Shown one piece after another: positions 6,894-14,628 of a DNA stretch of 17,349 bases. Numbering within the stretch: the stretch's first letter is position 1; every line of letters starts with the position of its first letter. The DNA comes from JAVZLQ01 sp049972525 (GTDB lineage: Archaea; Thermoproteota; Bathyarchaeia; Bathyarchaeales; Bathycorpusculaceae), in NCBI GenBank assembly GCA_049972525.1, contig JBMFKI010000020.1, positions 1 to 17,349 on the forward strand, in the 5' to 3' direction. A program made the position numbers and the translations under genes. The notes under the pieces were generated by a model. That model was not told where the DNA came from. It ran no database searches and saw nothing but the letters and a program-made list of their open reading frames with translations.

Positions 6894-8462
6894 ATGTCTG
6901 TGGTTGGGGAACCAAATGTTGAGGAGAAGATTAGGCGTTTACGCGAATTGAATGAACAGGCGATGCTTGGTGGTGGAAAACAACGTATTGAGGAGCAGCA
7001 TGCTAAGGGCAAATTGACAGCCCGTGAGCGCATTGATTTGTTGTTGGATGCTGGAAGTTTTAATGAACTTGACCGTTTTGTTGTTCATCAGTGCACAGAG
7101 TTTGGCATGGCTGAAAAGAAGTTTCTGGGCGACGGTGTCGTCACGGGTTATGGTACAATTGATGGGAGACTTGTTTACGTTTTCAGCCAAGACTTCACCG
7201 TTTTCGGCGGCTCTCTAGGCGAAATGTTCGCGAAAAAAGTTTGCAAGTTGATGGATTTAGCTCTAAAAACTGGCGCGCCGATTATAGGCTTAAACGACAG
7301 CGGCGGAGCACGCATACAAGAGGGCGTAGCAAGCCTAGCGGGTTACGGCGATATATTCTTCAGAAATGTAATAGCCTCTGGTGTTATTCCACAGATAAGT
7401 GCTATAATGGGCCCATGTGCCGGGGGAGCTGTTTACTCGCCAGCGCTCACCGACTTCATCATAATGGTCGACAAGACAAGTCACATGTTTATAACCGGTC
7501 CGGACGTCGTGAAAGCCGCTTTGGGACAAGAGGTAACCTTTGAAGATTTGGGCGGGGCTATGGTTCACTCTACAACAAGTGGCGTGGCTCATTTTATAGC
7601 GAAAGATGAGGAAAACTGCATACAAATCATAAAGAAGCTGCTGAGTTATTTACCGAACAACTATTTGGAAGATCCGCCAGCAATGGAGCCCGAAGACGAC
7701 CCTAACCGCACAGAAGAGAAACTTGCAAAAATTCTTCCAGACGATCCAGACAAGCCTTATGACGTGAAAGAGATCATTTACAGCGTTGTGGATAACGGTG
7801 AATTCCTCGAAGTCCAGCAGTTGTGGGCGCAAAACATAGTTATAGGCTTCGCACGCCTAAATGGCAAAGTTGTTGGCATAGTTGCTAACCAGCCTATGCA
7901 TTATGCTGGCGCCTTAGACATAAACAGTAGCATGAAAGCTGGGCGTTTCATACGCTTCTGCGACTGCTTTAACATACCAATAATAACCTTCGTTGATGTG
8001 CCTGGATTTCTTCCAGGCATGGAGCAGGAACATGGAGGAATAATCCGCCACGGCTCAAAACTTTTATACGCTTACTGCGAAGCAACGGTGCCGAAAATTA
8101 CGGTTATACTGCGAAAATCCTATGGAGGCGCATACGACGTCATGGGCTCAAAACATTCTGGCGCAGACATAAACTATGCATGGCCGACAGCTGAAATCGC
8201 AGTTATGGGACCGCAAGGCGCAATAAACATAATCTTTCGCAAGGAAATAGCGGAGGCGAAAGACCAGCAACAAAAACGCATGGAGCTTGTAAACGAATAT
8301 CGAAGGAAATTTGCGAATCCTTATGTTGCAGCCCAGAAGGGCTACATAGACGAAGTTATAGAACCAGCAGAAACCAGACCGAAGTTGATAAGCGCCTTGG
8401 AAAGCCTAATGACAAAACGCGAGTCAAGACCATCAAGAAAACATGGGAACATACCATTATAG
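6894..8462 (+). CDS. Acyl-CoA carboxyltransferase, 12S / PccB type
   Basis: A 522-residue carboxyltransferase with the two crotonase-like halves of the PccB/MmdA/12S family. The N half has NDSGGARIQEGV and GPCAGGAVYSPALTDF. The C half has FVDVPGFLPGMEQEHGG and SYGGAYDVMGSKH, and ends in an AxxGYIDEVI element. The aspartate in GGAYDVM occupies the position associated with propionyl-CoA rather than acetyl-CoA preference in characterised relatives. It moves a carboxyl group between carboxybiotin and propionyl-CoA/methylmalonyl-CoA in the cytoplasm. The ATG at 6894 is preferred over the GTG at 6861 because GAGG sits seven to eight bases before it. It is first of three overlapping genes whose partners are a pyruvate-type carboxyltransferase and a biotin carrier protein. 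As an isolated sequence it could equally serve a propionyl-CoA carboxylase or a decarboxylase. Confidence 0.9.
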   Translation: MSVVGEPNVEEKIRRLRELNEQAMLGGGKQRIEEQHAKGKLTARERIDLLLDAGSFNELDRFVVHQCTEFGMAEKKFLGDGVVTGYGTIDGRLVYVFSQDFTVFGGSLGEMFAKKVCKLMDLALKTGAPIIGLNDSGGARIQEGVASLAGYGDIFFRNVIASGVIPQISAIMGPCAGGAVYSPALTDFIIMVDKTSHMFITGPDVVKAALGQEVTFEDLGGAMVHSTTSGVAHFIAKDEENCIQIIKKLLSYLPNNYLEDPPAMEPEDDPNRTEEKLAKILPDDPDKPYDVKEIIYSVVDNGEFLEVQQLWAQNIVIGFARLNGKVVGIVANQPMHYAGALDINSSMKAGRFIRFCDCFNIPIITFVDVPGFLPGMEQEHGGIIRHGSKLLYAYCEATVPKITVILRKSYGGAYDVMGSKHSGADINYAWPTAEIAVMGPQGAINIIFRKEIAEAKDQQQKRMELVNEYRRKFANPYVAAQKGYIDEVIEPAETRPKLISALESLMTKRESRPSRKHGNIPL

Positions 8463-10074
8463 ATTAATAGACGCTCCACACCATTCTCTAACAAAATGGA
8501 CGGAAACGTCAGAGGAGGTATCCAATTTAGCAATTTCGAAGCCTGTTAAAATTACTGATACGACTTTCCGCGATGCACACCAATCGTTGATGGCTACTAG
8601 GATGCGCACTGACACGATGGTTGCAATAGCGGAGAAAATGGATAGAGTTGGGTTTTTCTCACTTGAGATGTGGGGAGGCGCCACGTTTGATGTTTGCATA
8701 CGCTATTTAGGTGAAGACCCTTGGGAGAGAATCCGCACATTAAAGAGATATGTGAAGAAGACGCCTCTTCAAATGCTCCTACGTGGACAAAATGTTGTTG
8801 GTTACCGCAATTATCCAGACGACGTTGTTGTGAAATTTGTTGAAAAGGCAGCAGAAAACGGCATAGACATATTCCGCGTTTTTGATGCGTTAAACGATGT
8901 GAGAAATATGGCGGTCGCCATTAAAACCGTTAAAAAGGTCGGCAAGCATGCTCAAGGCACGATATGTTACACGATAAGCCCTGTGCATACAATAGACTAT
9001 TACGTGAAAGTTGCAGAGAAGCTAGCTGCGCTTGAATGCGACTCCATATGCATAAAGGACATGGCCGGAATGCTTGCGCCGCAACCAGCCTATGAGCTAG
9101 TAAAAGCTCTTAAAAAGAAAGTCGGCTTGCCAGTGCATCTGCATTCGCATAGCACAAGCGGCATGGTTATGATGACTTATCTCCACGCATGCGACGCAGG
9201 AGTAGACATAATAGACACGGCTTTTTCACCACTAGCATGGGGCACCTCGCAACCTCCAGTAGAATCAATAGTCGCAGCCTTAAAGGACACGCCATACGAC
9301 CCTAGACTAGACATGCGGCTGCTTTACGAAATAAGTCAGTATTTTAGGGAAATCCGCGAAAAATACTATGACCCGCTGAAGCTCATAGATCCAAAGGCTG
9401 AAAGGATTGACGCGTCAATAATAGTTCACCAAATACCAGGCGGAATGTTCTCCAACCTCCTAGAACAGTTAAAAGAGCAAAACGCACTTCACAGATTGAA
9501 AGAGGTTTTGGAGGAGGTCCCGAAGGTTAGGAAGGAGTTGGGTTATCCGCCGCTTGTCACGCCGACAAGCCAACTTGTGGGCATACAGGCGGTATTCAAT
9601 GTTTTGTCAGGTAAACGCTATAGTATAGTGCCCAAGGAGATAAAGGATTACGTGAAGGGTTTGTATGGAAAGCCTCCAGCGCCAATAGACCCGAAAGTTA
9701 AAAAGAAAATTATTGGGGATGAGAAGCCTATAACTTGCCGTCCAGCAGACCTTCTAGAACCAGCATTGGATAAAATACCAGAAGATGTCAAACCGTACAT
9801 TGAAAGCGAAGAGGACAAACTAACCTATGCGCTTTTCCCGCAGGTAGCCCTAGAGTTTTTCAAAAAGAGAAAAGCGAAACGAGAAGAGGTGAAAACTGGA
9901 ATATCACTCAAGCGGATGGCGGAGCTCGAAGAAGTAGCCGCAGTTTCAGCAGCAATCGCAGCGTACATGACAAGCATAAGCAGGGTTAAGGCATTAGTAC
10001 CTATGAGAACGAAAGGTTTCGCATCAACGTGGGTGCTTGCTGGCAGGCAAAGCTTAGCTGGGCATGGTGCATAA
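8443..10074 (+). CDS. Pyruvate/oxaloacetate carboxyltransferase, transcarboxylase 5S / PycB-OadA type
   Basis: A DRE-TIM metallolyase domain with the features of 5S, PycB and OadA. D44 of FRDAHQ and H232 and H234 of HLHSH are predicted metal ligands, K205 in IKDMAG is the lysine that is carbamylated in relatives, and GGATFDV and RGQNVVGYRNYPD are conserved. It carries a carboxyl group between pyruvate/oxaloacetate and biotin. The conserved helical carboxylase domain follows (~residues 300-480). There is no C-terminal biotin domain; instead the last ~50 residues (EVAAVSAAIAAYM ... STWVLAGR) resemble the soluble end of OadG/MmdD gamma subunits. The ATG at 8443 overlaps the previous gene by 20 bases and adds ~30 atypical residues without a ribosome site. 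A strong GAGGAGGT at 8512-8519 precedes a more typical N-terminus (KPVKITDTTFRD) that lacks a standard start codon, so the true start is uncertain. Confidence 0.88.
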   Translation: MGTYHYRLIDAPHHSLTKWTETSEEVSNLAISKPVKITDTTFRDAHQSLMATRMRTDTMVAIAEKMDRVGFFSLEMWGGATFDVCIRYLGEDPWERIRTLKRYVKKTPLQMLLRGQNVVGYRNYPDDVVVKFVEKAAENGIDIFRVFDALNDVRNMAVAIKTVKKVGKHAQGTICYTISPVHTIDYYVKVAEKLAALECDSICIKDMAGMLAPQPAYELVKALKKKVGLPVHLHSHSTSGMVMMTYLHACDAGVDIIDTAFSPLAWGTSQPPVESIVAALKDTPYDPRLDMRLLYEISQYFREIREKYYDPLKLIDPKAERIDASIIVHQIPGGMFSNLLEQLKEQNALHRLKEVLEEVPKVRKELGYPPLVTPTSQLVGIQAVFNVLSGKRYSIVPKEIKDYVKGLYGKPPAPIDPKVKKKIIGDEKPITCRPADLLEPALDKIPEDVKPYIESEEDKLTYALFPQVALEFFKKRKAKREEVKTGISLKRMAELEEVAAVSAAIAAYMTSISRVKALVPMRTKGFASTWVLAGRQSLAGHGA

Positions 10075-10075
10075 A

Positions 10076-10624
10076 ATGCCAACATACGAGGTATTCGTTG
10101 AAGGAAAACCCAAAAAAGTTGAAGTAACAAGGGTTGGAGAAAAAACTTTCACGGTGAAAATCGAGGATAAATCTGTAAGCGTTGAACTGCCAGCATTGGA
10201 ATTTGGAAAGGGCTTCTCGATAAGCGTGAATGGCAAAAACTACTATGTAGAGTTGCCCAAAATCGAAATGGAAAAGCCGGCACACGTAAAGGTTGACGAA
10301 GCCAAGTTCAATGTTGAAATAAAAACTCCTCTGAAAAAGTCGGAACCAACGATTTTTACGCCTTCCCAGACAGCATCAACAAAAGCACCAGCCATGGCAA
10401 GACAGGTTCTCGAGGGCACGGTAGTTGCACCCATGACTGGAAAAATCCTAGCTGTAAAAGTTAAAAAGGGTGAATCTGTTAAGGCTGGTCAAGTATTATG
10501 CATACTTGAAGCCATGAAGATGGAAAATGAAGTTGCGGCGCCGAAGGCTGGAATAATCCGCGAAATATATGTTTCTGAGGGCTCATCCGTGAGCGAAGGT
10601 GAACCGCTTTTCATAATTGGCTAG
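10076..10624 (+). CDS. Biotin carboxyl carrier protein (1.3S-type subunit)
   Basis: A 182-residue protein. The C-terminal ~75 residues form a biotinyl/lipoyl-attachment domain with the canonical EAMKMENEV motif; K148 is the predicted biotinylated lysine. The N-terminal ~95 residues are a beta-rich segment (YEVFVEGKPKKVEV onward), and a Ser/Thr/Pro/Ala linker joins the two. It would shuttle CO2 as carboxybiotin between the two carboxyltransferases encoded just upstream. The ATG at 10076 follows the 5S stop by one base (TAAATG context); an ATG at 10064 would overlap that gene and add four residues. Its TAG stop shares the palindrome CTAG with the stop of the convergent mutase gene. Confidence 0.9.
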   Translation: MPTYEVFVEGKPKKVEVTRVGEKTFTVKIEDKSVSVELPALEFGKGFSISVNGKNYYVELPKIEMEKPAHVKVDEAKFNVEIKTPLKKSEPTIFTPSQTASTKAPAMARQVLEGTVVAPMTGKILAVKVKKGESVKAGQVLCILEAMKMENEVAAPKAGIIREIYVSEGSSVSEGEPLFIIG

Positions 10625-12300
10625 AATATTGTTGATGGCTCATATTCGCCGAAAATTTCCCGCAATGTGTCGCATATCTCGCCTAGAGTGGCATATGCCC
10701 TCACAGCTTGGATTATGTAGGGCATTAGATTCTCATTTTCCAGCTCAGCGGCTCTTCGCAACTTGCCCAAAGCCTCCTCAACTTTGTCTTTGTCTCTTTG
10801 CTGTTTGAGATGTTTCAGACGTTCAACAAGCCTTTTTTCAATTTCAGGGTCTATCTGCAGAATCTTTATCGGCGTTTCCTCCTCGCTTATGAACTCGTTT
10901 ACGCCTACGATTATTCGCCTTTTTGATTCAACCTCTTTTTGGAAGCGATAGGCACTCTCAACTATTTCCCGCTGCATAAAACCCTTCTCTATGGCGGAGA
11001 CAGCCCCACCCATCGCATCAATTTCCTCAATGTATTTTAGAGCTCTATCCTCGATCTCATGTGTCAAGTACTCAACGTAATACGATCCAGCCAAAGGATC
11101 AACAGTATCAACTACTCCACTTTCGTAGGCAATTATCTGTTGAGTCCTAAGTGCAACAGTCACAGCTTGCTCGCTTGGAAGAGCATAAGCCTCATCAAAA
11201 GAATTTGTATGTAAAGATTGAGTTCCACCTAATACGGCTGCAAGCGCTTGAAGAGCAACGCGAACAATATTATTGTATGGCTGCTGAGCTGTTAATGTCA
11301 CACCTGAAGTTTGCGTGTGAAAACGCAGCATCCAAGAGGATGGATTTTTTGCGTTAAAACGTTCTCGCATTATCTTTGCCCATAATCTTCTGGCCGCTCG
11401 GAATTTGGCTATTTCCTCAAAGAAATTGTTATGCGCTGCGAAGAAGAATGAGAGTCTACCTGCAAACTTGTCAAGGTCTAAACCTCTGTCGATAGCTGCT
11501 TGCACATAGGCAATTGCGTTAGCAAGCGTGAAAGCAACCTCTTGAACTGCTGTTGCGCCTGCCTCGCGTATGTGGTAGCCGCTTATGCTTATGGTGTTCC
11601 ATTTTGGCATATGCCTAGAGCAGTACTCAAAGATGTCAGTTACAAGTCTCATGGAAGGCTTTGGCGGGAAAATATACATGCCCCTTGCAACATACTCCTT
11701 CAAAATGTCGTTTTGAACTGTTCCGCCAAGCTCGGCTTGCTCAACGCCTTGTTTTTGTCCAACAGCAATATACATGGCGAGCAGAACGGTTGCAGGTGCA
11801 TTGATAGTCATTGAGGTTGTAACCTTGTTTAGCGGTATCCCTTCAAATAGTATTTCCATGTCACGTAGTGTGCTAGCGCTTACACCCACCTTTCCAACTT
11901 CGCCTGCAGCCATTGGATGGTCACAGTCATAGCCGACCTGTGTTGGAAAGTCAAATGCCACGCTTAAGCCAGTCTGCCCATGCTCAAGCAGATACTTGAA
12001 GCGTCTGTTAGTTTGTTCAGCTGTTCCAAAGCCAGCGTACTGCCTCATAGTCCAAAATCTCGCCCTGTACATTGTCGGATAAACGCCGCGGGTAAATGGA
12101 TATTCGCCCGGAAAGCCTAAATCATGTAAATAATCAAAATCGGCGGTGTCAAGTGGAGTGTAAGCACGCGCAACAGGAATTTCGGAGCTTGTTGAGAAAG
12201 CGTCTCTTTCAGGCATCTTTTCAAAACTTTGGGTAACTGTTTCTTTCTCCCATTTCTCCTTAGATTTCCGAATTTCTTCGAGTTTCTTTGCATCAAACAC
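10621..12300 (-). CDS. Methylmalonyl-CoA mutase, large (substrate-binding) subunit
   Basis: A 559-residue alpha/MutB-type domain of the B12-dependent acyl-CoA mutases. Family signatures are clear: RARFWTMRQYAGFGTAEQTN, VAFDFPTQVGYDCDHP, GGTVQNDILKEYVARG, ISISGYHIREAGATA and LGGTQSLHTNSFDEA. The FPTQ, GYDCDHP and HTNSFDEA stretches match methylmalonyl-CoA mutase rather than isobutyryl-CoA mutase, but this needs alignment. No cobalamin-binding (DxHxxG) domain is attached, so a separate small subunit must be encoded elsewhere, as in other archaea. It interconverts methylmalonyl-CoA and succinyl-CoA. The frame extends upstream to 12438, but that extension is a hydrophobic intergenic translation. 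The GTG at 12298-12300, with AGGTG about 8 bases before it, gives the expected N-terminus (FDAKKLEEIRKSKEKWE). Confidence 0.93.
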   Translation of the reverse strand: MFDAKKLEEIRKSKEKWEKETVTQSFEKMPERDAFSTSSEIPVARAYTPLDTADFDYLHDLGFPGEYPFTRGVYPTMYRARFWTMRQYAGFGTAEQTNRRFKYLLEHGQTGLSVAFDFPTQVGYDCDHPMAAGEVGKVGVSASTLRDMEILFEGIPLNKVTTSMTINAPATVLLAMYIAVGQKQGVEQAELGGTVQNDILKEYVARGMYIFPPKPSMRLVTDIFEYCSRHMPKWNTISISGYHIREAGATAVQEVAFTLANAIAYVQAAIDRGLDLDKFAGRLSFFFAAHNNFFEEIAKFRAARRLWAKIMRERFNAKNPSSWMLRFHTQTSGVTLTAQQPYNNIVRVALQALAAVLGGTQSLHTNSFDEAYALPSEQAVTVALRTQQIIAYESGVVDTVDPLAGSYYVEYLTHEIEDRALKYIEEIDAMGGAVSAIEKGFMQREIVESAYRFQKEVESKRRIIVGVNEFISEEETPIKILQIDPEIEKRLVERLKHLKQQRDKDKVEEALGKLRRAAELENENLMPYIIQAVRAYATLGEICDTLREIFGEYEPSTIF

Positions 12301-12415
12301 CTTAAGGCACCTAAAAACTAGATTGGATATGCTGAATAAAAGAATTATCAGCAGCTGAAACGGATAAATAGAATCAACGTTAGAATAATAATTAGTAAAC
12401 CATAGGTGCCTAAAC
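12301..12415. promoter_or_regulatory. Divergent mutase / moaD-like promoter region with matching leaders
   Basis: This 115-base gap lies between two divergent genes that both start with GTG. Each gene is preceded by the same leader pattern, TAGGTGCCT(T)AA then GTG: at 12403-12418 on the plus strand and, reverse-complemented, at 12298-12314. AGGTG serves as a ribosome site in both. A/T-rich blocks around 12361-12370 (CGGATAAATA) and 12380-12395 could hold TATA elements. Which element serves which strand cannot be settled by eye. Confidence 0.4.
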
Positions 12416-12706
12416 GTGAAAGTCAAAGTTGAATACATCGGTCACATAAGAAACGTAATCGGCTCTGTGAAAGAGGAGGAAGTGGAGATTAGGGACAATT
12501 CCTCAATTGCGGATTTGCTAATGTTTCTTTCAGAAAAATATGGTGAACCATTCAAAAATGCCATTTACGAAAAGAAGGGCACAGATGTAAAGTCGAACTA
12601 CATAGTCACCGTGAACGGTTATTTACTGAACCAGCTTAAAGGAATTGAAACCAAACTTAAAAATGGAGACCATGTAGTTTTATTGCCAATAGTAAGCGGT
12701 GGCTGA
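12416..12706 (+). CDS. MoaD/ThiS-family ubiquitin-like sulfur carrier (SAMP-like)
   Basis: A 96-residue beta-grasp protein ending in the diagnostic diglycine (LPIVSGG). Proteins of this family are adenylated and thiocarboxylated at the terminal glycine by an E1-like enzyme. They donate sulfur for molybdopterin or thiolated tRNA, or are conjugated to proteins in archaea (SAMP). The middle (KNGDHVVLLPIVSGG) is typical of MoaD. The GTG start at 12416 has AGGTG seven bases upstream. No moaE, moeB/E1 or other cofactor gene lies beside it, so pathway assignment is open. It has its own promoter region shared divergently with the mutase. Confidence 0.85.
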   Translation: MKVKVEYIGHIRNVIGSVKEEEVEIRDNSSIADLLMFLSEKYGEPFKNAIYEKKGTDVKSNYIVTVNGYLLNQLKGIETKLKNGDHVVLLPIVSGG

Positions 12707-12772
12707 AGCAAAAATTATTTTACCCCAAACAACAAATGAGAAACTTCAATTTGCGATGAGGAGTGTTAAGGC

Positions 12773-13975
12773 TTGAGAAAAGATGTTGACAAAATACTTG
12801 AAGAGAAGGGGGCTGAAGCAATCTTTCTCTATTCTGAAAGTGCAAAAGAGGCAAACATGTATTACTTGACGAGGTTTTTGGCTCCAGACCCGTTCATATA
12901 CCTAAAAAAGGTAGGTGAAGAACCAACAATTGTAGTAAGTCAAATGGAGTATTCACGGGCAAAAAAGGAGTCAATAATCAAAGATGTACGCTCACAGATG
13001 GAGTACAACCTTTACGAAATAATCAAATCAGCGCCAGATCCAAAGATTGGTAACTTGAAATTCATTGCAAACGTTGCAAAAAAAGAGCTTGGCGTAGGCA
13101 CAAAAATCTGTGTACCATCAAACTTTCCAACAATGATTGCAGACGCCCTTAGAAAAGAGGGCTTAACCATAACACCAATGTTCGACATCATTGAAAAGGC
13201 AAGAGAAACAAAAGAGCCAGATGAGATACGCGAAATAAGTGCTGTCCAAGCAGCCGTTGACAACGCATTAAAAAAGGTTATAGATCTGATTGCAAACGCT
13301 GACATTGACGCTAAGGGAAGACTCGTCACGAAGATTGATGGAAAGAAGGAAATTTTGAAGGTCGGCAGGGTTAAAGCCATCCTTGGACACGAGTTCCTCG
13401 ATAACGGATGCGCAGTGGAAGAAGAGATGATAATTGCTTGTGGAACGAAGGGAGCTGACCCGCACTATTCTGGAGACCCAGAAGACGAGTTGATGGCAAA
13501 CCAGCCGATAATTCTAGATATTTTCCCAAAAAGCATCCTAAAACGCTACTACACGGACATGACGCGAACAATCGTCAAAGGAAAAGCCTCACAAGAAGTT
13601 AAAAAAATGTTTGAAACGGTCCTTGAGGCAAGAAACGCCTCAATAGACGCAATAAAAGCAGGAGTTCAGGGAAACGCAGTTTATGATATATGCTGCAACA
13701 TAATAGAAAAGGCAGGATACGCAACAACTAGGGGAGGCAAACAGATAACGAAGGGATTTACACATGGACTTGGCCACGGAGTAGGCTTACAAGTGCATGA
13801 AGGACCAAGCCTAAGCGAGTTCTACAAGTTTGCCCTAGAGGAACACAATGTTGTAACTGTTGAGCCTGGGCTTTATGACCCAGAAGTAGGCGGCGTCAGA
13901 ATAGAGGATATCGTGGAAGTCACTAAAAAAGGATGCAGTAACTTCGTCAAAACAGAGATTTTTCTAGAAGTTTAG
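12773..13975 (+). CDS. M24-family metallopeptidase, Xaa-Pro dipeptidase/aminopeptidase P type
   Basis: A 400-residue protein with an N-terminal creatinase-like domain (~1-150) and a C-terminal pita-bread catalytic domain. All five expected metal ligands are visible: D249 (LDIFPK), D262 (YTDMTRT), H335 (GLGHGVG), E364 (TVEPGLY) and E378 (VRIEDI). The first two aspartates are 13 residues apart instead of the more common 11, a DIFP-type variant seen in one branch of the family. It likely removes N-terminal residues before proline, or cleaves Xaa-Pro dipeptides, in the cytoplasm. The start is a TTG at 12773, supported by GAGGAG at 12758-12763 and no better alternative; the segment between the moaD-like stop and this start is only 66 bases. 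Confidence 0.88.
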   Translation: MRKDVDKILEEKGAEAIFLYSESAKEANMYYLTRFLAPDPFIYLKKVGEEPTIVVSQMEYSRAKKESIIKDVRSQMEYNLYEIIKSAPDPKIGNLKFIANVAKKELGVGTKICVPSNFPTMIADALRKEGLTITPMFDIIEKARETKEPDEIREISAVQAAVDNALKKVIDLIANADIDAKGRLVTKIDGKKEILKVGRVKAILGHEFLDNGCAVEEEMIIACGTKGADPHYSGDPEDELMANQPIILDIFPKSILKRYYTDMTRTIVKGKASQEVKKMFETVLEARNASIDAIKAGVQGNAVYDICCNIIEKAGYATTRGGKQITKGFTHGLGHGVGLQVHEGPSLSEFYKFALEEHNVVTVEPGLYDPEVGGVRIEDIVEVTKKGCSNFVKTEIFLEV

Positions 13976-14044
13976 CCGCTAAATTGAAAGCAAAACAAAT
14001 AGAGTTGATATGGCTCACAAAATAATTGGTTGAGGGAAACTGAA

Positions 14045-14608
14045 ATGGAGAAAATGGCTGTGATAGTAATTGACATGCTCAATGATTTCGTTACTGGAGA
14101 TTTGAAATGTGAAAGGGCCAGAAAGATAATTCCAAATATTAAGAAGCTGATTGAGGCAGCGCGCAGACATAATGTGCCTGTCATCTACAGTAACGACGCC
14201 CATTATCCGCAAGATGCTGAAGTTGTAAACAAATGGGGAAAACACGCCATAAAAGGCACAAAGGGAGCAGAAGTCATTCCGGAACTCAAACCTACGGAAA
14301 AGGACTATGTGACTGAAAAGAGAACATACAGCGGCTTTTACGAAACAGGTTTAGACCCGCTTCTAAGAAGCCTATACAACGGAGAAGGCGTAAAAACCGT
14401 CATCCTAACAGGGCTTCATACAAACATTTGTGTTAGACACACAGCGGCAGACGCCTTCTTCAGAGGATACAAAATAATAGTTGCGAAAGATTGCGTTGAA
14501 GCCTTTACACAAGAAGATCATGAACAAGGCTTAAAATACCTAGAAAATGTTTACAATGCAAAACTGTTAACTGCAGATGAGATTATAAGGCAATTTGCCA
14601 AAGCCTAG
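14045..14608 (+). CDS. Cysteine hydrolase of the isochorismatase/nicotinamidase family
   Basis: A 187-residue single-domain hydrolase with a complete catalytic triad: D10 (VIDMLNDF), K92 (VTEKRTYSGF) and C129 (HTNICVRHTAADAF). The metal-site-like SNDAHY stretch (~57-62) resembles nicotinamidases, which convert nicotinamide to nicotinic acid for NAD salvage. The family also includes amidases for other small amides, so the substrate is an inference. The ATG at 14045 is preferred to the TTG at 14030 because GAGGG at 14032-14036 is well spaced before it. It lies 69 bases after the peptidase gene and 20 bases before the GNAT gene, in the same direction, so co-transcription is possible. Confidence 0.85.
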   Translation: MEKMAVIVIDMLNDFVTGDLKCERARKIIPNIKKLIEAARRHNVPVIYSNDAHYPQDAEVVNKWGKHAIKGTKGAEVIPELKPTEKDYVTEKRTYSGFYETGLDPLLRSLYNGEGVKTVILTGLHTNICVRHTAADAFFRGYKIIVAKDCVEAFTQEDHEQGLKYLENVYNAKLLTADEIIRQFAKA

Positions 14609-14628
14609 CTTGGAGCAACCCATCTAAA

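Noticed and set aside
12301..12438. Hydrophobic N-terminal extension of the mutase frame, resembling a signal peptide
   Set aside because: It would cross the divergent promoter region and overlap the MoaD-like gene; mutases are cytoplasmic and the GTG at 12300 has its own ribosome site and the normal family N-terminus.
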